DNA of 64,000 bases from JAYEIA01 sp964472505 (GCA_964472505.1 CAYYQW010000007.1:17182-81181), one strand, 5' to 3'. Positions 26,379-35,286 are shown, numbered from the stretch's first letter. Notes: generated from the sequence alone by a model not told the origin. Made by a program: numbers and translations.

Positions 26379-26903
26379 ATGAAAAAAATCCTTTCGTTTA
26401 TTATGGCAGCATTGCTGATATTTTCTTGCGGAAGCTCTCACAAGCTGAATCGAACGCTTGAAACGGGAAATTCAAAAATATTATACGGAAAAGTAAATCG
26501 TGAAGCTTTTGAAAAACCGGATTATAATACATGGTTCAGTAAAGAATATAAAAACTATAAAGCCGGAAAAGCTTATACGGATGAATTAAAAACTTATTCA
26601 GATAAAATTTCCAAGCTGGTAATTATTTTGGCAACTTGGTGCCCGGACACTCGCCGAGAGCTGCCGCGTGTTTTTAATATTTTGGATGCCATGAATTTTC
26701 CGAAAGAAAAAATCAGCATGTATGCGGTAGATTATGATAAAGAAACTGACCTTAAAGCTTTTAAGCAATATGAATTTACACGCGTTCCTACCGTAATTTT
26801 TTATGACGGAGTAAATGAAATCGGGCGAATTACGGAACAGCCGGAAATGACTTTGGAAGAAGACATGATTGCAATTTTTAGATATTATTATGAAAACAAA
26901 TAA
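26379..26903 (+). CDS. Thioredoxin-fold lipoprotein with a single active-site cysteine
   Basis: 174 aa. Lipoprotein signal MKKILSFIMAALLIFSC with Cys17. The thioredoxin-like part has the active-site strand LVIILATWCPDTRRELPR: Cys88 occupies the first CxxC position but the second Cys is Thr (CPDT), so it cannot form the usual disulfide. The cis-Pro loop is FTRVPTVIFYDG. Monothiol members may bind a thiol partner or act as an isomerase-like chaperone. The ATG at 26379 was chosen because it starts the signal peptide. The next gene begins inside its last 14 nt. Confidence 0.75.
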   Translation: MKKILSFIMAALLIFSCGSSHKLNRTLETGNSKILYGKVNREAFEKPDYNTWFSKEYKNYKAGKAYTDELKTYSDKISKLVIILATWCPDTRRELPRVFNILDAMNFPKEKISMYAVDYDKETDLKAFKQYEFTRVPTVIFYDGVNEIGRITEQPEMTLEEDMIAIFRYYYENK

Positions 26904-27549
26904 ATATTTACAAGCCGGATTTTATACAGACAGCGATAATCCCAAAATCCGAAAATTTGCGCAAAAATATTACAAACCGGAGGACACTGAAATGCAGCGC
27001 GCAATAAAAATTTACTATGGCGTGCGCGACGGATTTTTTTATAATCCGTATTGTTTGGATTTTAACAAGAGCGCCATGAAAGCCGGCCGGCTTATAGACA
27101 ATAAGCAAGGCTACTGCGTAGAAAAAGCAATAGTTTTGACAGCTGCTTATCGAGCCGCCGGATTGCCGGCGCGTTTGGGCTTTGCTATTGTGAAAAATCA
27201 TATCGGCACCGAGCGCCTGGAGCGTTTTCTGCAAACCAACTTGTTAGTATTTCACGGCTATACGGAAGTTTATTTGAACAACCGGTGGGTAAAAGCTACG
27301 CCGGCTTTTAACAAAGCGCTTTGTGATAAGCTTGGAGTTTTACCTTTGGAGTTCGACGGGAAAACCGATTCCGTTCTGCAGGAATACGACCGCAGCGGCG
27401 CTCAATATATGGAGTACGTGCATTTTTACGGCAATTTCCATGATTTGCCTTATGAACTGTTCATTGCCGAGTTAAAAAAATATTATCCGCGGCTTTTTAA
27501 GAGTAAATATTATAATGCGGCTCAGAAAAAAGTATGCTTTAGTGAATAG
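26890..27549 (+). CDS. Transglutaminase-like (papain-fold) protein
   Basis: 219 aa, no signal peptide, so probably cytoplasmic. The transglutaminase-core pattern is NKQGYCVEKAIVLTAAYRAAGLPARLGFAIV, with nucleophile Cys76, then FHGYTEVYLNNRWVKATPAFN, with His122. The third residue, usually Asp in a D-P-T context after W-V, is replaced by A136-T137. Such proteins act as proteases, peptide amidases or cross-linkers, or are inactive scaffolds. The ATG at 26890 overlaps the stop region of the thioredoxin-like gene (ATGAAAACAAATAA), so translation is probably coupled. Confidence 0.8.
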   Translation: MKTNKYLQAGFYTDSDNPKIRKFAQKYYKPEDTEMQRAIKIYYGVRDGFFYNPYCLDFNKSAMKAGRLIDNKQGYCVEKAIVLTAAYRAAGLPARLGFAIVKNHIGTERLERFLQTNLLVFHGYTEVYLNNRWVKATPAFNKALCDKLGVLPLEFDGKTDSVLQEYDRSGAQYMEYVHFYGNFHDLPYELFIAELKKYYPRLFKSKYYNAAQKKVCFSE

Positions 27550-27558
27550 CAGGCAAGC

Positions 27559-28701
27559 CTACAAAAGCAGATAAGCCACCAAGATTCCCAAATAAGTGCC
27601 TGCTGCATAACCGATAATTCCAACCGTAAGGCCGGAAAGTACAATGTTTTTATTTTTTAATTTGGCAGCCACTACCGGAACAAAGGGCGGTGAAAATATC
27701 AGAGAGGTCATTGTAATGAGTGCGGTATCTCGATCTATTTTAAAAATATAGGAAAGCAAAAAATTAAGAAACGTGATGCCGGTAACTACAAAAAGTACAT
27801 AATAAAACAATTGTTCGGATATTTCCTCAATCTTATCTAAATCGGCCATGGACGATACCGCCAAACTGAAAATAAGAATAAAATACATACCGGTCTGGTA
27901 AGTTTTCGGGATGTTGTGAACGGAGGGAATTAAAGATAATGCTATACCGAGAGCCGTCAAAACCAATATGGCGGTGAGTGTGGCGTACTCTTCCGTAACA
28001 AGCAGACTGCTTGCCCAAGCTGCAACAAGTACAAGGAGCGAAACAGCTGTTCCTTTAAATACACCCGTCAGATTTTTTCTCTCAAAAATATCTTCGTAGG
28101 ATTCCAAATCTTCGGTATTATCGTATTTTTCGGATAGTTCTGCATTTTTGGGATGCAGTTTGAAGGGTTTAAGAAAAAGTTGCGTAAACTGCCTGAAAAC
28201 CGTAAGGGTAAGCAATAAGAAAAAAGCACAAACCACCATATCATAAGTATGAGTAATGATGTACAAATCCGAATCGGCTTGCAAAGCCGTTTTTATGGCG
28301 GCCATATTAGGCGTACCGCCGGTATATACACCCGTAAGCATGCCGGCTACTTTGTTGCCGTTTTCCATTTCGGATGCAAACAAAAAATAACCCGTTACGG
28401 TTAAAGCAACTACCGATACGGTAACTAAAATTCCCGAAAGCATAGTTTTACCCGCTATTTTGAACCATTGTTTTATGTTGGTTGAGAACAGCAGCAATGG
28501 AATGGCCAACAGTACGCTGACTTCGGTAAAAGTTTCCTGAAGCGCTTCTGCATTATCCGGCATAAGCATGCTGTTGCCGATTACCAAACCAAAAAAATAG
28601 GCTATAACCACGGCTCCGATTTTGTTCATTATGCTGTATTTGTGCGTAAAATACAATATAACGGCCGGGAAAAACAGGTAAAATAAGATTAATCCTATCA
28701 T
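27559..28701 (-). CDS. DUF819-family membrane protein
   Basis: 380 aa with about ten hydrophobic segments. Family-like stretches are MPDNAEALQETFTEVSVLLAIPLLLFSTNIKQW, GVYTGGTPNMAAIKTAL, and the C-terminal LIFSPPFVPVVAAKLKNKNIVLSGLTVGIIGYAAGTYLG. The architecture is reminiscent of transporters, but no substrate is known to me for DUF819. It is convergent with the transglutaminase-like gene (9 bp between stops). Confidence 0.87.
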   Translation of the reverse strand: MIGLILFYLFFPAVILYFTHKYSIMNKIGAVVIAYFFGLVIGNSMLMPDNAEALQETFTEVSVLLAIPLLLFSTNIKQWFKIAGKTMLSGILVTVSVVALTVTGYFLFASEMENGNKVAGMLTGVYTGGTPNMAAIKTALQADSDLYIITHTYDMVVCAFFLLLTLTVFRQFTQLFLKPFKLHPKNAELSEKYDNTEDLESYEDIFERKNLTGVFKGTAVSLLVLVAAWASSLLVTEEYATLTAILVLTALGIALSLIPSVHNIPKTYQTGMYFILIFSLAVSSMADLDKIEEISEQLFYYVLFVVTGITFLNFLLSYIFKIDRDTALITMTSLIFSPPFVPVVAAKLKNKNIVLSGLTVGIIGYAAGTYLGILVAYLLL

Positions 28702-28969
28702 ATCATTTGCATATCAAAAAAAGCGTTATGAATTATCTGCGAAAAACGGTGATTGTTTCAGCCCAAAATGACGGGGCTAAAATGGTAAAAATCAGACAAA
28801 GATTATAATAATTAAATAAAAGCAGTAAATATTTGCCTAATATTTACCTTTAGTATTTTGTAATGGATTGTTTTTTAATGATTTAAGATTGGTTGGTGCT
28901 TGTAAGATTGATTATAGTTATGAATAGCGGCGAGATTTATATCGCTGAAATACTATTAAATAAAATTGG

Positions 28970-29005
28970 CTCTGTCCGGAACCAACCCGAGAGTTTTGGA
29001 CAGAG
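28970..29005. other. Hairpin in the 28702-29148 intergenic region
   Basis: CTCTGTCC (28970-28977) and GGACAGAG (28998-29005) form an 8-bp perfect stem, followed by AGGAT-gta-ATCCT. There is no T-tract. The rest of this 450-bp A/T-rich stretch shows no gene and presumably carries the control region of the surface-protein gene downstream. Confidence 0.5.
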
Positions 29006-29148
29006 ACGGATAGGATGTAATCCTGTTCGGGCGCTTAAAATTAAAGTATTAGAAGTTTGTAAAGCAGAATAATTACATAATTTTTAACAATTCATATTTT
29101 TTTAATATTATTGTACAAACAAATTATTCAACCTTAAATTATAAACAT

Positions 29149-29182
29149 ATGTGTAAAACTACCCCCCCATTTTGTTAAGTTG
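29149..29182 (+). other. ATG plus C7 tract out of frame with the following surface-protein gene
   Basis: An ATG at 29149 is followed by a short frame running through seven C (29162-29168) to a stop at 29176-29178. One C fewer would fuse it to the next gene and give MCKTTPHFVKLLIVSILAVF..., an excellent signal peptide. The arrangement fits a phase-variable homopolymer, a disabled gene, or a sequencing error. Confidence 0.55.
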
Positions 29183-30778
29183 CTAATTGTAAGCATATTA
29201 GCTGTATTTTTTATTCAAAACTTAAATGCTCAGCATATTTCGGTTCGTTCGGCGCCGGTGAGCGGAAATATCGGGCATCTGAACGGTTATGTAGGCATAG
29301 GAACCATACAGCCGCAAACACAATTGCATCTGTACAAAGACCACGGTATGAAAGACAGTGATTTCCCGACTCTGAGGCTGCAAAACGCACCCTACAACAA
29401 TGAAGCTTCCAATTATTGGGACATCAAAAATGCCGGTACGCTTTATTTTAATTTCTCCGAGTCGCAAAACACAAGCATAAGCCGTATGCTTATAGATCCG
29501 CAGGGCAGATTAGCTTTAGGTGCAGAAGCACCCGATCCCTCAGCTGTTCTGCATTTACAAAGCCATGATAAAGGTTTTTTAGCTCCGAGAATGGATACAG
29601 GCCAAAAAGAAAATATTAGCGAAGCTGCTCCCGGCCTTTTAGTATATGATACAGACTTGCAGGCCTTTTCGTATAAAGATGCAGGTCAGAACAAATGGGA
29701 AAAGCTTGTAAGCGGAGCAGAGCTTGACAATTTTCTGAGCATTGAAGCCTTTAATAATACGGCTGCCGGCGGATTAACTGACGAAGATGTAAAAAATTGG
29801 AACTCAGCATTTTTATGGGGCAATCATACAAAAGCCGGTTATATCAATCAAAAAGATCTTGAAATATTTGCTGATACATTCATAATGTCAGAGCAGAATA
29901 TGACATTAAGTTCTGACTTGTGGACACGACCCAGCCGCAGTGTGGTTGCCTTGCAAAGCACTATAGACAGAGTAGCCATTGGGCATTATTCGCCAAGCGC
30001 CAAGCTGCATGTAAAATCCACCGGCGGCACGGGCATGTATATCAGCAGCGACAACTCCTCGGTGCATTGGCCTTTATTGATTCGCACAAATTACAGTCCC
30101 ACAAATACATCCGGATTTTTAAGCTCGTCTCGAAATATTTTGCTTTATATGCGCGACAACAGCGGTAATATAGGTGTTCGATTACATTCGGCAGGTGATT
30201 CCTACTTTACCGGAGGCGATGTAAGCATAGGCACAACAAATCCGACTGCGGTTTTTGAAGTAAACAAAAGCATAAACAATTATTGGACCGCAAAAATCTC
30301 CAACGGCGGAGGCAATGCTTTAGGCCTTCTCGTGAAAGCCGGCTACGGAGGCAGCCAGTCATACAATACACCAACCATCATGCAGCTTAGCGATTTTGCC
30401 GGCAATGTAAGAATGCGCGTACAAAGTAACGGCAAAGTAGGTATAGGCACAGAAACCATGGGCAGCCACCTGTTGGCGGTAAACGGCAGCATAGGCGCTC
30501 GCGAAATAGTGGTGGAGCTAAGCACCTGGGCTGATTATGTTTTCAATCCGTCTTATAAACTTATGCCTTTGACTGAGCTTGAAGAGTTTATAGCGCAAAA
30601 CAAGCACTTGCCCGAAATACCGAGCGAGGAGACGATTGCGGAAAACGGACTGAATTTGGGCGAAATGCAAAAATTGCAGATGCAAAAGATTGAAGAACTC
30701 ACGCTTTATGTTATCGAACTCAAAAAAGAGAATGAGGATTTGAAGGCGCGGATTGAAAAAATTGAAGGAAATAAATAA
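29180..30778 (+). CDS. Tail-fibre-like cell-surface protein
   Basis: 532 aa as readable from a TTG; the true start is probably the ATG at 29149 if the C7 tract had six C. The N-terminus is a hydrophobic signal segment ending NLNAQ. The body has repeated GIGT/IGT modules (GYVGIGTIQPQTQLHLY, GGDVSIGTTNPTAVFEVN, GKVGIGTETMGSHLLAVNG), typical of trimeric fibre-like proteins of Bacteroidota. The C-terminus has the characteristic YKLMPLTELEEFIAQNKHLP, then MQKLQMQKIEELTLYVIELKKENEDLKARIEKIE, a coiled coil that resembles an assembly chaperone tail. It is followed at once by a lipoprotein gene (3 bp). Confidence 0.78.
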   Translation: MLIVSILAVFFIQNLNAQHISVRSAPVSGNIGHLNGYVGIGTIQPQTQLHLYKDHGMKDSDFPTLRLQNAPYNNEASNYWDIKNAGTLYFNFSESQNTSISRMLIDPQGRLALGAEAPDPSAVLHLQSHDKGFLAPRMDTGQKENISEAAPGLLVYDTDLQAFSYKDAGQNKWEKLVSGAELDNFLSIEAFNNTAAGGLTDEDVKNWNSAFLWGNHTKAGYINQKDLEIFADTFIMSEQNMTLSSDLWTRPSRSVVALQSTIDRVAIGHYSPSAKLHVKSTGGTGMYISSDNSSVHWPLLIRTNYSPTNTSGFLSSSRNILLYMRDNSGNIGVRLHSAGDSYFTGGDVSIGTTNPTAVFEVNKSINNYWTAKISNGGGNALGLLVKAGYGGSQSYNTPTIMQLSDFAGNVRMRVQSNGKVGIGTETMGSHLLAVNGSIGAREIVVELSTWADYVFNPSYKLMPLTELEEFIAQNKHLPEIPSEETIAENGLNLGEMQKLQMQKIEELTLYVIELKKENEDLKARIEKIEGNK

Positions 30779-30781
30779 ATT

Positions 30782-31252
30782 ATGAAAATTAGAACATACA
30801 TCATTTCAGGGATAATAATAGTTATCTTAACCGGGATGTGGGCCTGTATCATTGACGATGATTGCGGAGACACCATGAAGTATGATGGCTTAAGCATTAG
30901 CTTTACCGTTACTGATTCAGCAGGTAATCCCTACCAAGATAACTTTTATTTAGACAGTATAACAATCCATTCTTTGGACGATGCGGAAAGAGAAGCTATT
31001 TATAGTGTTCGCCATTCAGGGATTGACATCTCCTTTAGAAATATAGAGCCTTATGTAGGTTCACATAACCACAGTTTTATTATTCAGTGGGATAAAAACA
31101 CAAGCGATACGCTGCGTACAGTGTATAATGTCTCTGAACCGGAAGGCGTATCATGCACGTATGAATTTATTTTTGAACACTTGTATTTTAATAGTACAGA
31201 GTGTTTTAAAAACCCAAGAACAAATCGTTATGAATGCTATAAAAGTAATTAA
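30782..31252 (+). CDS. Small lipoprotein, hypothetical (family A)
   Basis: 156 aa. Signal MKIRTYIISGIIIVILTGMWAC with a lipidation Cys at 22, then an acidic linker. The mature part is beta-rich: GLSISFTVTDSAGNPYQDNFY near the start and a C-terminal FNSTECFKNPRTNRYECYK with two cysteines. The opening F-x-x-T-D-x-x-G and the closing cysteines resemble the lipoproteins at 34055 and 36935, so the three are likely distant relatives. It lies 3 bp after the surface protein and 5 bp before the protease, so it is probably in one operon with them. Confidence 0.6.
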   Translation: MKIRTYIISGIIIVILTGMWACIIDDDCGDTMKYDGLSISFTVTDSAGNPYQDNFYLDSITIHSLDDAEREAIYSVRHSGIDISFRNIEPYVGSHNHSFIIQWDKNTSDTLRTVYNVSEPEGVSCTYEFIFEHLYFNSTECFKNPRTNRYECYKSN

Positions 31253-31257
31253 AAAAT

Positions 31258-33255
31258 ATGACTATCAATAGAATCACATACGTATTAATACTGTTATTTC
31301 TGCTTAATTTTAATAATACGGGTTTTTCGCAAGAATGCGGAACTGACCCTGTCCCCTTAGACAGTTTAGAGGCCTTGCCTTGGTTCTACGACCGGGATTA
31401 CCTAAATGAACTTGAGGACAGTTTGCAAATTGCAAGAAACAGTAAAAATGGAAAGTATGTCGAAAATGTAAATTACAGAGTTCCCATACACCTGTGGATT
31501 TATACATTAGAAGACGGTAGTCCGGGCGGAACACATCCTTTGCCTGAGAATGAAGATATTCAGAATTTATTTGATGAACTCAATAATGCATTCCGGAACA
31601 ATAACAGTTCAGTTCGGTTTTATTTATCACATACGAGCTTCGTTGAAAAAGACAAAGTGTCATTTTCAGAAACAGAATGTTTTTTCATGGGGGGAAATAA
31701 AATTACTCGCAACCCGCTGGCTTACAATGTTCATATTATTGATCAATTTGACGAAGGTTATTCCGGGCTAACAGTATATGGGCTTGGGAACAGAGCTGTT
31801 TTTCTGGCAAGACGTGTATATATTCCTGCAGAAAACACTATAACGACATTCTCTCATGAAACGGGGCACTATTTTGGTTTGCCGCACACCTTTAGGCATA
31901 CTGAAAACAATGAAATTTGCAGAAGAGAACCGGTTACTCGTAAGCCTGAATTTACATTGTGCTACCCTTTTCCGGGAACGATATATAAGCGATGTAAGTT
32001 TACGGGAGATTTCTTCTGCGATACGCCTGCAGACCCTAATATGGTAAAAAATGGCTCTGTTGATGCATTAGGCAATTGGACTTGCAATCCCGGAGCACAA
32101 TGTAAAGACCAAAATGGTGACGAATATGAGCCGGATGTTACAAATTATATGGCTTATATAAATCGAAGGCATTTACGGAATTCTTTTTCGCCAAGTCAAG
32201 TGCAATGGATGCATGCGTATGCAAATCAAATGCATAGTGAAAATTATACAGATAATTATTTCGATATTTACGAACCTGATGATTTTCCGGAAACAGCTCG
32301 CGAAATTCAAGTTAATGAAATGCAATTCCATACTTTTCATAAACGCAATTTAGAACCACCCACAATACCAAGCTCTTCAGTCCCTGATAATGATTACCTC
32401 ACCTTTACGATAGACAATACGAATATTGATGCGGTTTACAGTATTTCAATTGAACCATTACCTGATGTGCCAAAGGTAAATTTAGGCATAAGAGTGAGTG
32501 ATCCTTCCGGCAATATCATAATTGATACCCAAACACAGGATTATTATGCCTCAGCGGATTTGATTGCGGATCAATTTGGAGACTACCTCATAGAATTATA
32601 TGCTCTAGAAACCAATTCCTTATTAGTAGATTATGGTTATTACGGTGTTTCCGTTACTGAATGCGTTTCTTCAGAAAATTGCTTTTCCGAAATTGCGTAT
32701 GCAGGCACAGCACGAAACTATGCCGCTGTAAATTCTCTCAAACTTGCTTGTAACAGTGAAACCGGATTTACGGTTGAGAATAGTGCTTTTGTAAATGCAA
32801 AGTCAATGAACAGCATTAAATTATTGCCCGGTTTTGATGCCCGTGAAGGTTCAGACTTTAGGGCAGAAATAGTTGAATACTTAGATTGCGGAAGCAATAA
32901 TATGAAGGACGGTTTAATTGTAAATTATCCCAAACCAATCACCCCAAATTATGTAGATTATTCATGTTGTGAAGAAATAATAAGCGAAGTTCCGGACGAA
33001 ATGTTGGTAACTTCGGATATTTCGATCGAGGTCTTTCCAAATCCGGCAAAAGAAAGCGTTACAATCAGCAATACCAATACAGAACTTGAAATGCAGTCAT
33101 ATCGGTTGTATAGCCCTCAAGGTTCATGCATCGACAGCGGAGTACTGCAATCTGCTAACGAACAAATTAACACTTCCGGTTTTCCGCCCGGCTTGTATTT
33201 TATTCATATAGAAACTAATAAAGGCAATATAAATAAAAAAATCATTCTTAAATAG
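31258..33255 (+). CDS. Secreted M43 (pappalysin-like) metalloprotease with T9SS sorting domain
   Basis: 665 aa. Signal peptide to about residue 25. The metzincin zinc motif FSHETGHYFGLPHTF has His200, Glu201, His204 and His210; the Met-turn is TNYMAY (Met298), followed by SFSPSQVQWM. These define the M43 pattern. Residues ~340-450 look like a pre-peptidase-type beta domain (EPDDFPETAREI...), and the C-terminal ~75 residues (VFPNPAKESVTISN ... GLYFIHIETNKGNINKKIILK) are a type A Por/T9SS sorting domain. It should be exported through the outer membrane by type IX secretion and act on extracellular protein. It lies between small lipoprotein genes. Confidence 0.9.
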   Translation: MTINRITYVLILLFLLNFNNTGFSQECGTDPVPLDSLEALPWFYDRDYLNELEDSLQIARNSKNGKYVENVNYRVPIHLWIYTLEDGSPGGTHPLPENEDIQNLFDELNNAFRNNNSSVRFYLSHTSFVEKDKVSFSETECFFMGGNKITRNPLAYNVHIIDQFDEGYSGLTVYGLGNRAVFLARRVYIPAENTITTFSHETGHYFGLPHTFRHTENNEICRREPVTRKPEFTLCYPFPGTIYKRCKFTGDFFCDTPADPNMVKNGSVDALGNWTCNPGAQCKDQNGDEYEPDVTNYMAYINRRHLRNSFSPSQVQWMHAYANQMHSENYTDNYFDIYEPDDFPETAREIQVNEMQFHTFHKRNLEPPTIPSSSVPDNDYLTFTIDNTNIDAVYSISIEPLPDVPKVNLGIRVSDPSGNIIIDTQTQDYYASADLIADQFGDYLIELYALETNSLLVDYGYYGVSVTECVSSENCFSEIAYAGTARNYAAVNSLKLACNSETGFTVENSAFVNAKSMNSIKLLPGFDAREGSDFRAEIVEYLDCGSNNMKDGLIVNYPKPITPNYVDYSCCEEIISEVPDEMLVTSDISIEVFPNPAKESVTISNTNTELEMQSYRLYSPQGSCIDSGVLQSANEQINTSGFPPGLYFIHIETNKGNINKKIILK

Positions 33256-33262
33256 CATTATC

Positions 33263-33352
33263 ATGAAGCACTCCACCATTTTAATTTTAAGTGCCGTCAT
33301 TTTGTTTACTGCTCCGGCATGCCGCAAAGGCGAAGACGATCCGTTTTTATAA
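33263..33352 (+). pseudogene. Truncated lipoprotein: signal peptide and a few residues only
   Basis: 29 codons from ATG 33263: a lipoprotein signal ending in APAC, then RKGEDDPFL and TAA. As I recall, C-x-K-G-E-D-D-P-F-L is the usual start of the mature part in a common Bacteroidota lipoprotein type that continues with a Ser/Arg/Lys-rich segment; here it stops at once. It is probably a relic, or possibly a genuine mini-lipoprotein. It lies 7 bp after the protease gene. Confidence 0.5.
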
Positions 33353-33378
33353 AGGGATAATAATAAAAACTAATTGAT

Positions 33379-33957
33379 ATGAAAAAGATACTTTATTTAA
33401 TGATTATTTTCGGAATTTTATTTGGATATAGCTGTAGTCAAACAAGAACTTGTCCGGCATTTCCCGATAAATATCTTAGCCGGATCCCTTATGAAAACAT
33501 AGACGAATTAAAATTCAGTAATTTAGAGGATACCATAAAATTAAAGATAAAAAAGTTTGAAAAAACTGCTCAATATGAAGTTAGCAAAAAAATTGACATC
33601 GCTTGTCATGCACAAGCAAACTTTATTACAGAAAAGGAACAAAAAACAGCTTTAATATTAAGTGGTTATTGTGAGAAATTTGAAAATACGGATGATATAC
33701 AAATTCAATATAGTTTTGATATAGCTGATAACAGAGATGATTTTATTTTCAGAATTACAAATGGTGAGGTCAGTTACGCTACTCAGATAATAGAAAATTT
33801 AATAATAAACAATGAAGAATATGAAAATGTTATTTACTTAGAAAAGGATACAACAAATAACAATGTTAGAATTAAGGATTTGTACATCGCAAACAATATC
33901 GGAATCATAAAATTTGTTCAAAGAGATAATACGGAATGGATTTTAACTAATGAATAG
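33379..33957 (+). CDS. Small lipoprotein, hypothetical (family B)
   Basis: 192 aa. Signal MKKILYLMIIFGILFGYSC with Cys19, followed by SQTRTCPAFPDKYLSRIPYENIDELKFSN. The C-terminal half (IIENLIINNEEYENVIYLEKDTTNN ... ANNIGIIKFVQRDNTEWIL) is clearly related to the protein at 37581 (KLYEEVLIFEKDTITND ... AKNYGIIQFHDRETEDVWTL). The pattern Y-x-x-V-x-x-x-E-K-D and G-I-I-x-F recalls proteins in which a trailing strand reads out an ester or metal-binding pocket, but I do not recognise a named family. It is AT-rich and appears to belong to the lipoprotein run 30782-38135. Confidence 0.6.
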   Translation: MKKILYLMIIFGILFGYSCSQTRTCPAFPDKYLSRIPYENIDELKFSNLEDTIKLKIKKFEKTAQYEVSKKIDIACHAQANFITEKEQKTALILSGYCEKFENTDDIQIQYSFDIADNRDDFIFRITNGEVSYATQIIENLIINNEEYENVIYLEKDTTNNNVRIKDLYIANNIGIIKFVQRDNTEWILTNE

Positions 33958-34054
33958 TACTAACATTCTAACAAAACATTATATATCAATGATTTACACG
34001 CTTAATGCGATAGCTCGACTAAGAATATCTGCCATTTACCAATATAAATAAACC

Positions 34055-34543
34055 ATGAAAACACAAAATCTTATCATAAGCGCACTAATTATTTTTCTTA
34101 TTGCGCTGTTCGCCTGTGACAAAAATTCACCGGATGATTCATATAGACCTGTGAAGTTTAACTTTACGCTAATCGACAGTTTGGGGAATGATTTGTTTTT
34201 TGATGAAAACAGCCCTTACGATCCTTATGATGTTGAAATTGATACTACAACCTTCAGTTATAAAGGCTGGAGTGTTAAAGATAGCTGCTGCTTTCGTATT
34301 GGCGGGTTTTATATAGCCAATCGGCCAAAAGAACAAATACATATCAAATTTTTCCCCGGCAGAACCGACACCATAACCATAGAAGAGCACGAGTATGCAG
34401 AAGGGGAACAACCGTATGACTACAACATAGAATTTAATGCTTATTTTAATTCTGATACGGTATGTTTTAAATGTTATGAAAGTAATATTATATTTCATGA
34501 AATAACAACAGACATCCCTTCAAAAAACCATCCAAATGAATAA
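34055..34543 (+). CDS. Small lipoprotein, hypothetical (family A)
   Basis: 162 aa. Signal with lipidation Cys21 (LIALFAC). The mature part opens VKFNFTLIDSLGNDLFFDENSPYDPYD, close to the 36935 product (ISFSFILTDENGKDLFFTPESEYDPNN), and both end with a DTITI strand and a C-x-x-C pair (VCFKCYE, LICQNCSY). They are paralogues. The fold is probably an all-beta sandwich on the periplasmic or outer surface. The stop codon overlaps the next ATG (34536). Confidence 0.6.
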   Translation: MKTQNLIISALIIFLIALFACDKNSPDDSYRPVKFNFTLIDSLGNDLFFDENSPYDPYDVEIDTTTFSYKGWSVKDSCCFRIGGFYIANRPKEQIHIKFFPGRTDTITIEEHEYAEGEQPYDYNIEFNAYFNSDTVCFKCYESNIIFHEITTDIPSKNHPNE

Positions 34544-34724
34544 ATATATTTTACTTATACTGATTGTATTTTTTTTGTTTCAAAACATCAAGGCTCAATC
34601 CGTTGAGTGTGATACGCATTTTGAAGCCAAAGATACGGTGTATCTGCCGCATTTCGGGCAAAATCAAAAATTTCCGGTTCACAACACACCCTTTTTATAT
34701 CACTCCTTAAAACACAAATTATGA
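34536..34724 (+). pseudogene. Short secreted frame ending in a frame-shifted tail of the family-C lipoproteins
   Basis: 62 codons: a signal peptide (MNKYILLILIVFFLFQNIKAQ) and ~40 residues. The nucleotides from about 34653 to 34710 match the 3' end shared by the three family-C genes. In the +1-shifted frame they read FRFTTHPFYITP and a stop, exactly that family's C-terminus, but this frame reads it out of phase (PVHNTPFLYHSLKHKL). So this looks like the fusion of another gene's start with a broken fourth family-C copy. It overlaps both neighbours. Confidence 0.5.
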
Positions 34725-35266
34725 AATATCTATCCGTAATTATTTTAATATTTTGCACAAGCATTCTTTTTCTTGCAAGCTGTGAAGATTGCACCGAAAT
34801 ATACAAAACTACGGGGATGAATGTAAGACCTGTAAACGACAGCCTTAAAGCAGCTGTTGATACAAACGCGACTGTCTCATACGAAAACTTACTCATTTAT
34901 ATTGTATTTGACTGGGATTATGAGCATTTTTGCCCGGACGGCACAGAAAAAGAAAAAAGATTTTCAAGTTCAATAGAATCATTCACAATTACAAGCAATC
35001 AAGAGTATAACTCAAACTTTCAAGCCGGAGAATCATTAAATAGTATAATCGAAATATCTCATAGCATACTTGGAGGTTTTGGTTATCTTGAGGTGTTCCC
35101 ATTGATTGAATATCTGGAAACTGACGGAAATTGTCATATGAAATTTAGACTGTATTTGACCGAGCCACCGGATACAACCCGACAACATCAGTTTACAATC
35201 AACTATACAGAAGAAAACGGACAAAATTATCAGTTCACAACACACCCTTTCTACATCACACCTTAA
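34721..35266 (+). CDS. Family-C tandem lipoprotein, copy 1
   Basis: 181 aa. Lipoprotein signal with Cys at LASC (residue 21), then EDCTEIYKTTGMNVRPVNDS, a block shared almost base for base with copies 2 and 3. After about residue 65 the sequence diverges but keeps the pattern SI-x-S-x-T-x-T-x-x-Q-x-Y and the end GQNYQFTTHPFYITP. Probably an all-beta surface or periplasmic lipoprotein. Its start overlaps the preceding broken frame by four bases. No known family was recognised. Confidence 0.65.
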   Translation: MKYLSVIILIFCTSILFLASCEDCTEIYKTTGMNVRPVNDSLKAAVDTNATVSYENLLIYIVFDWDYEHFCPDGTEKEKRFSSSIESFTITSNQEYNSNFQAGESLNSIIEISHSILGGFGYLEVFPLIEYLETDGNCHMKFRLYLTEPPDTTRQHQFTINYTEENGQNYQFTTHPFYITP

Positions 35267-35286
35267 AACACAAACTATAAACACTC

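Noticed and set aside
31258..33255. The M43 protease as a phage or polymorphic-toxin component itself
   Set aside because: A signal peptide and T9SS sorting domain are present, and no toxin-type variable C-terminal domain is seen.
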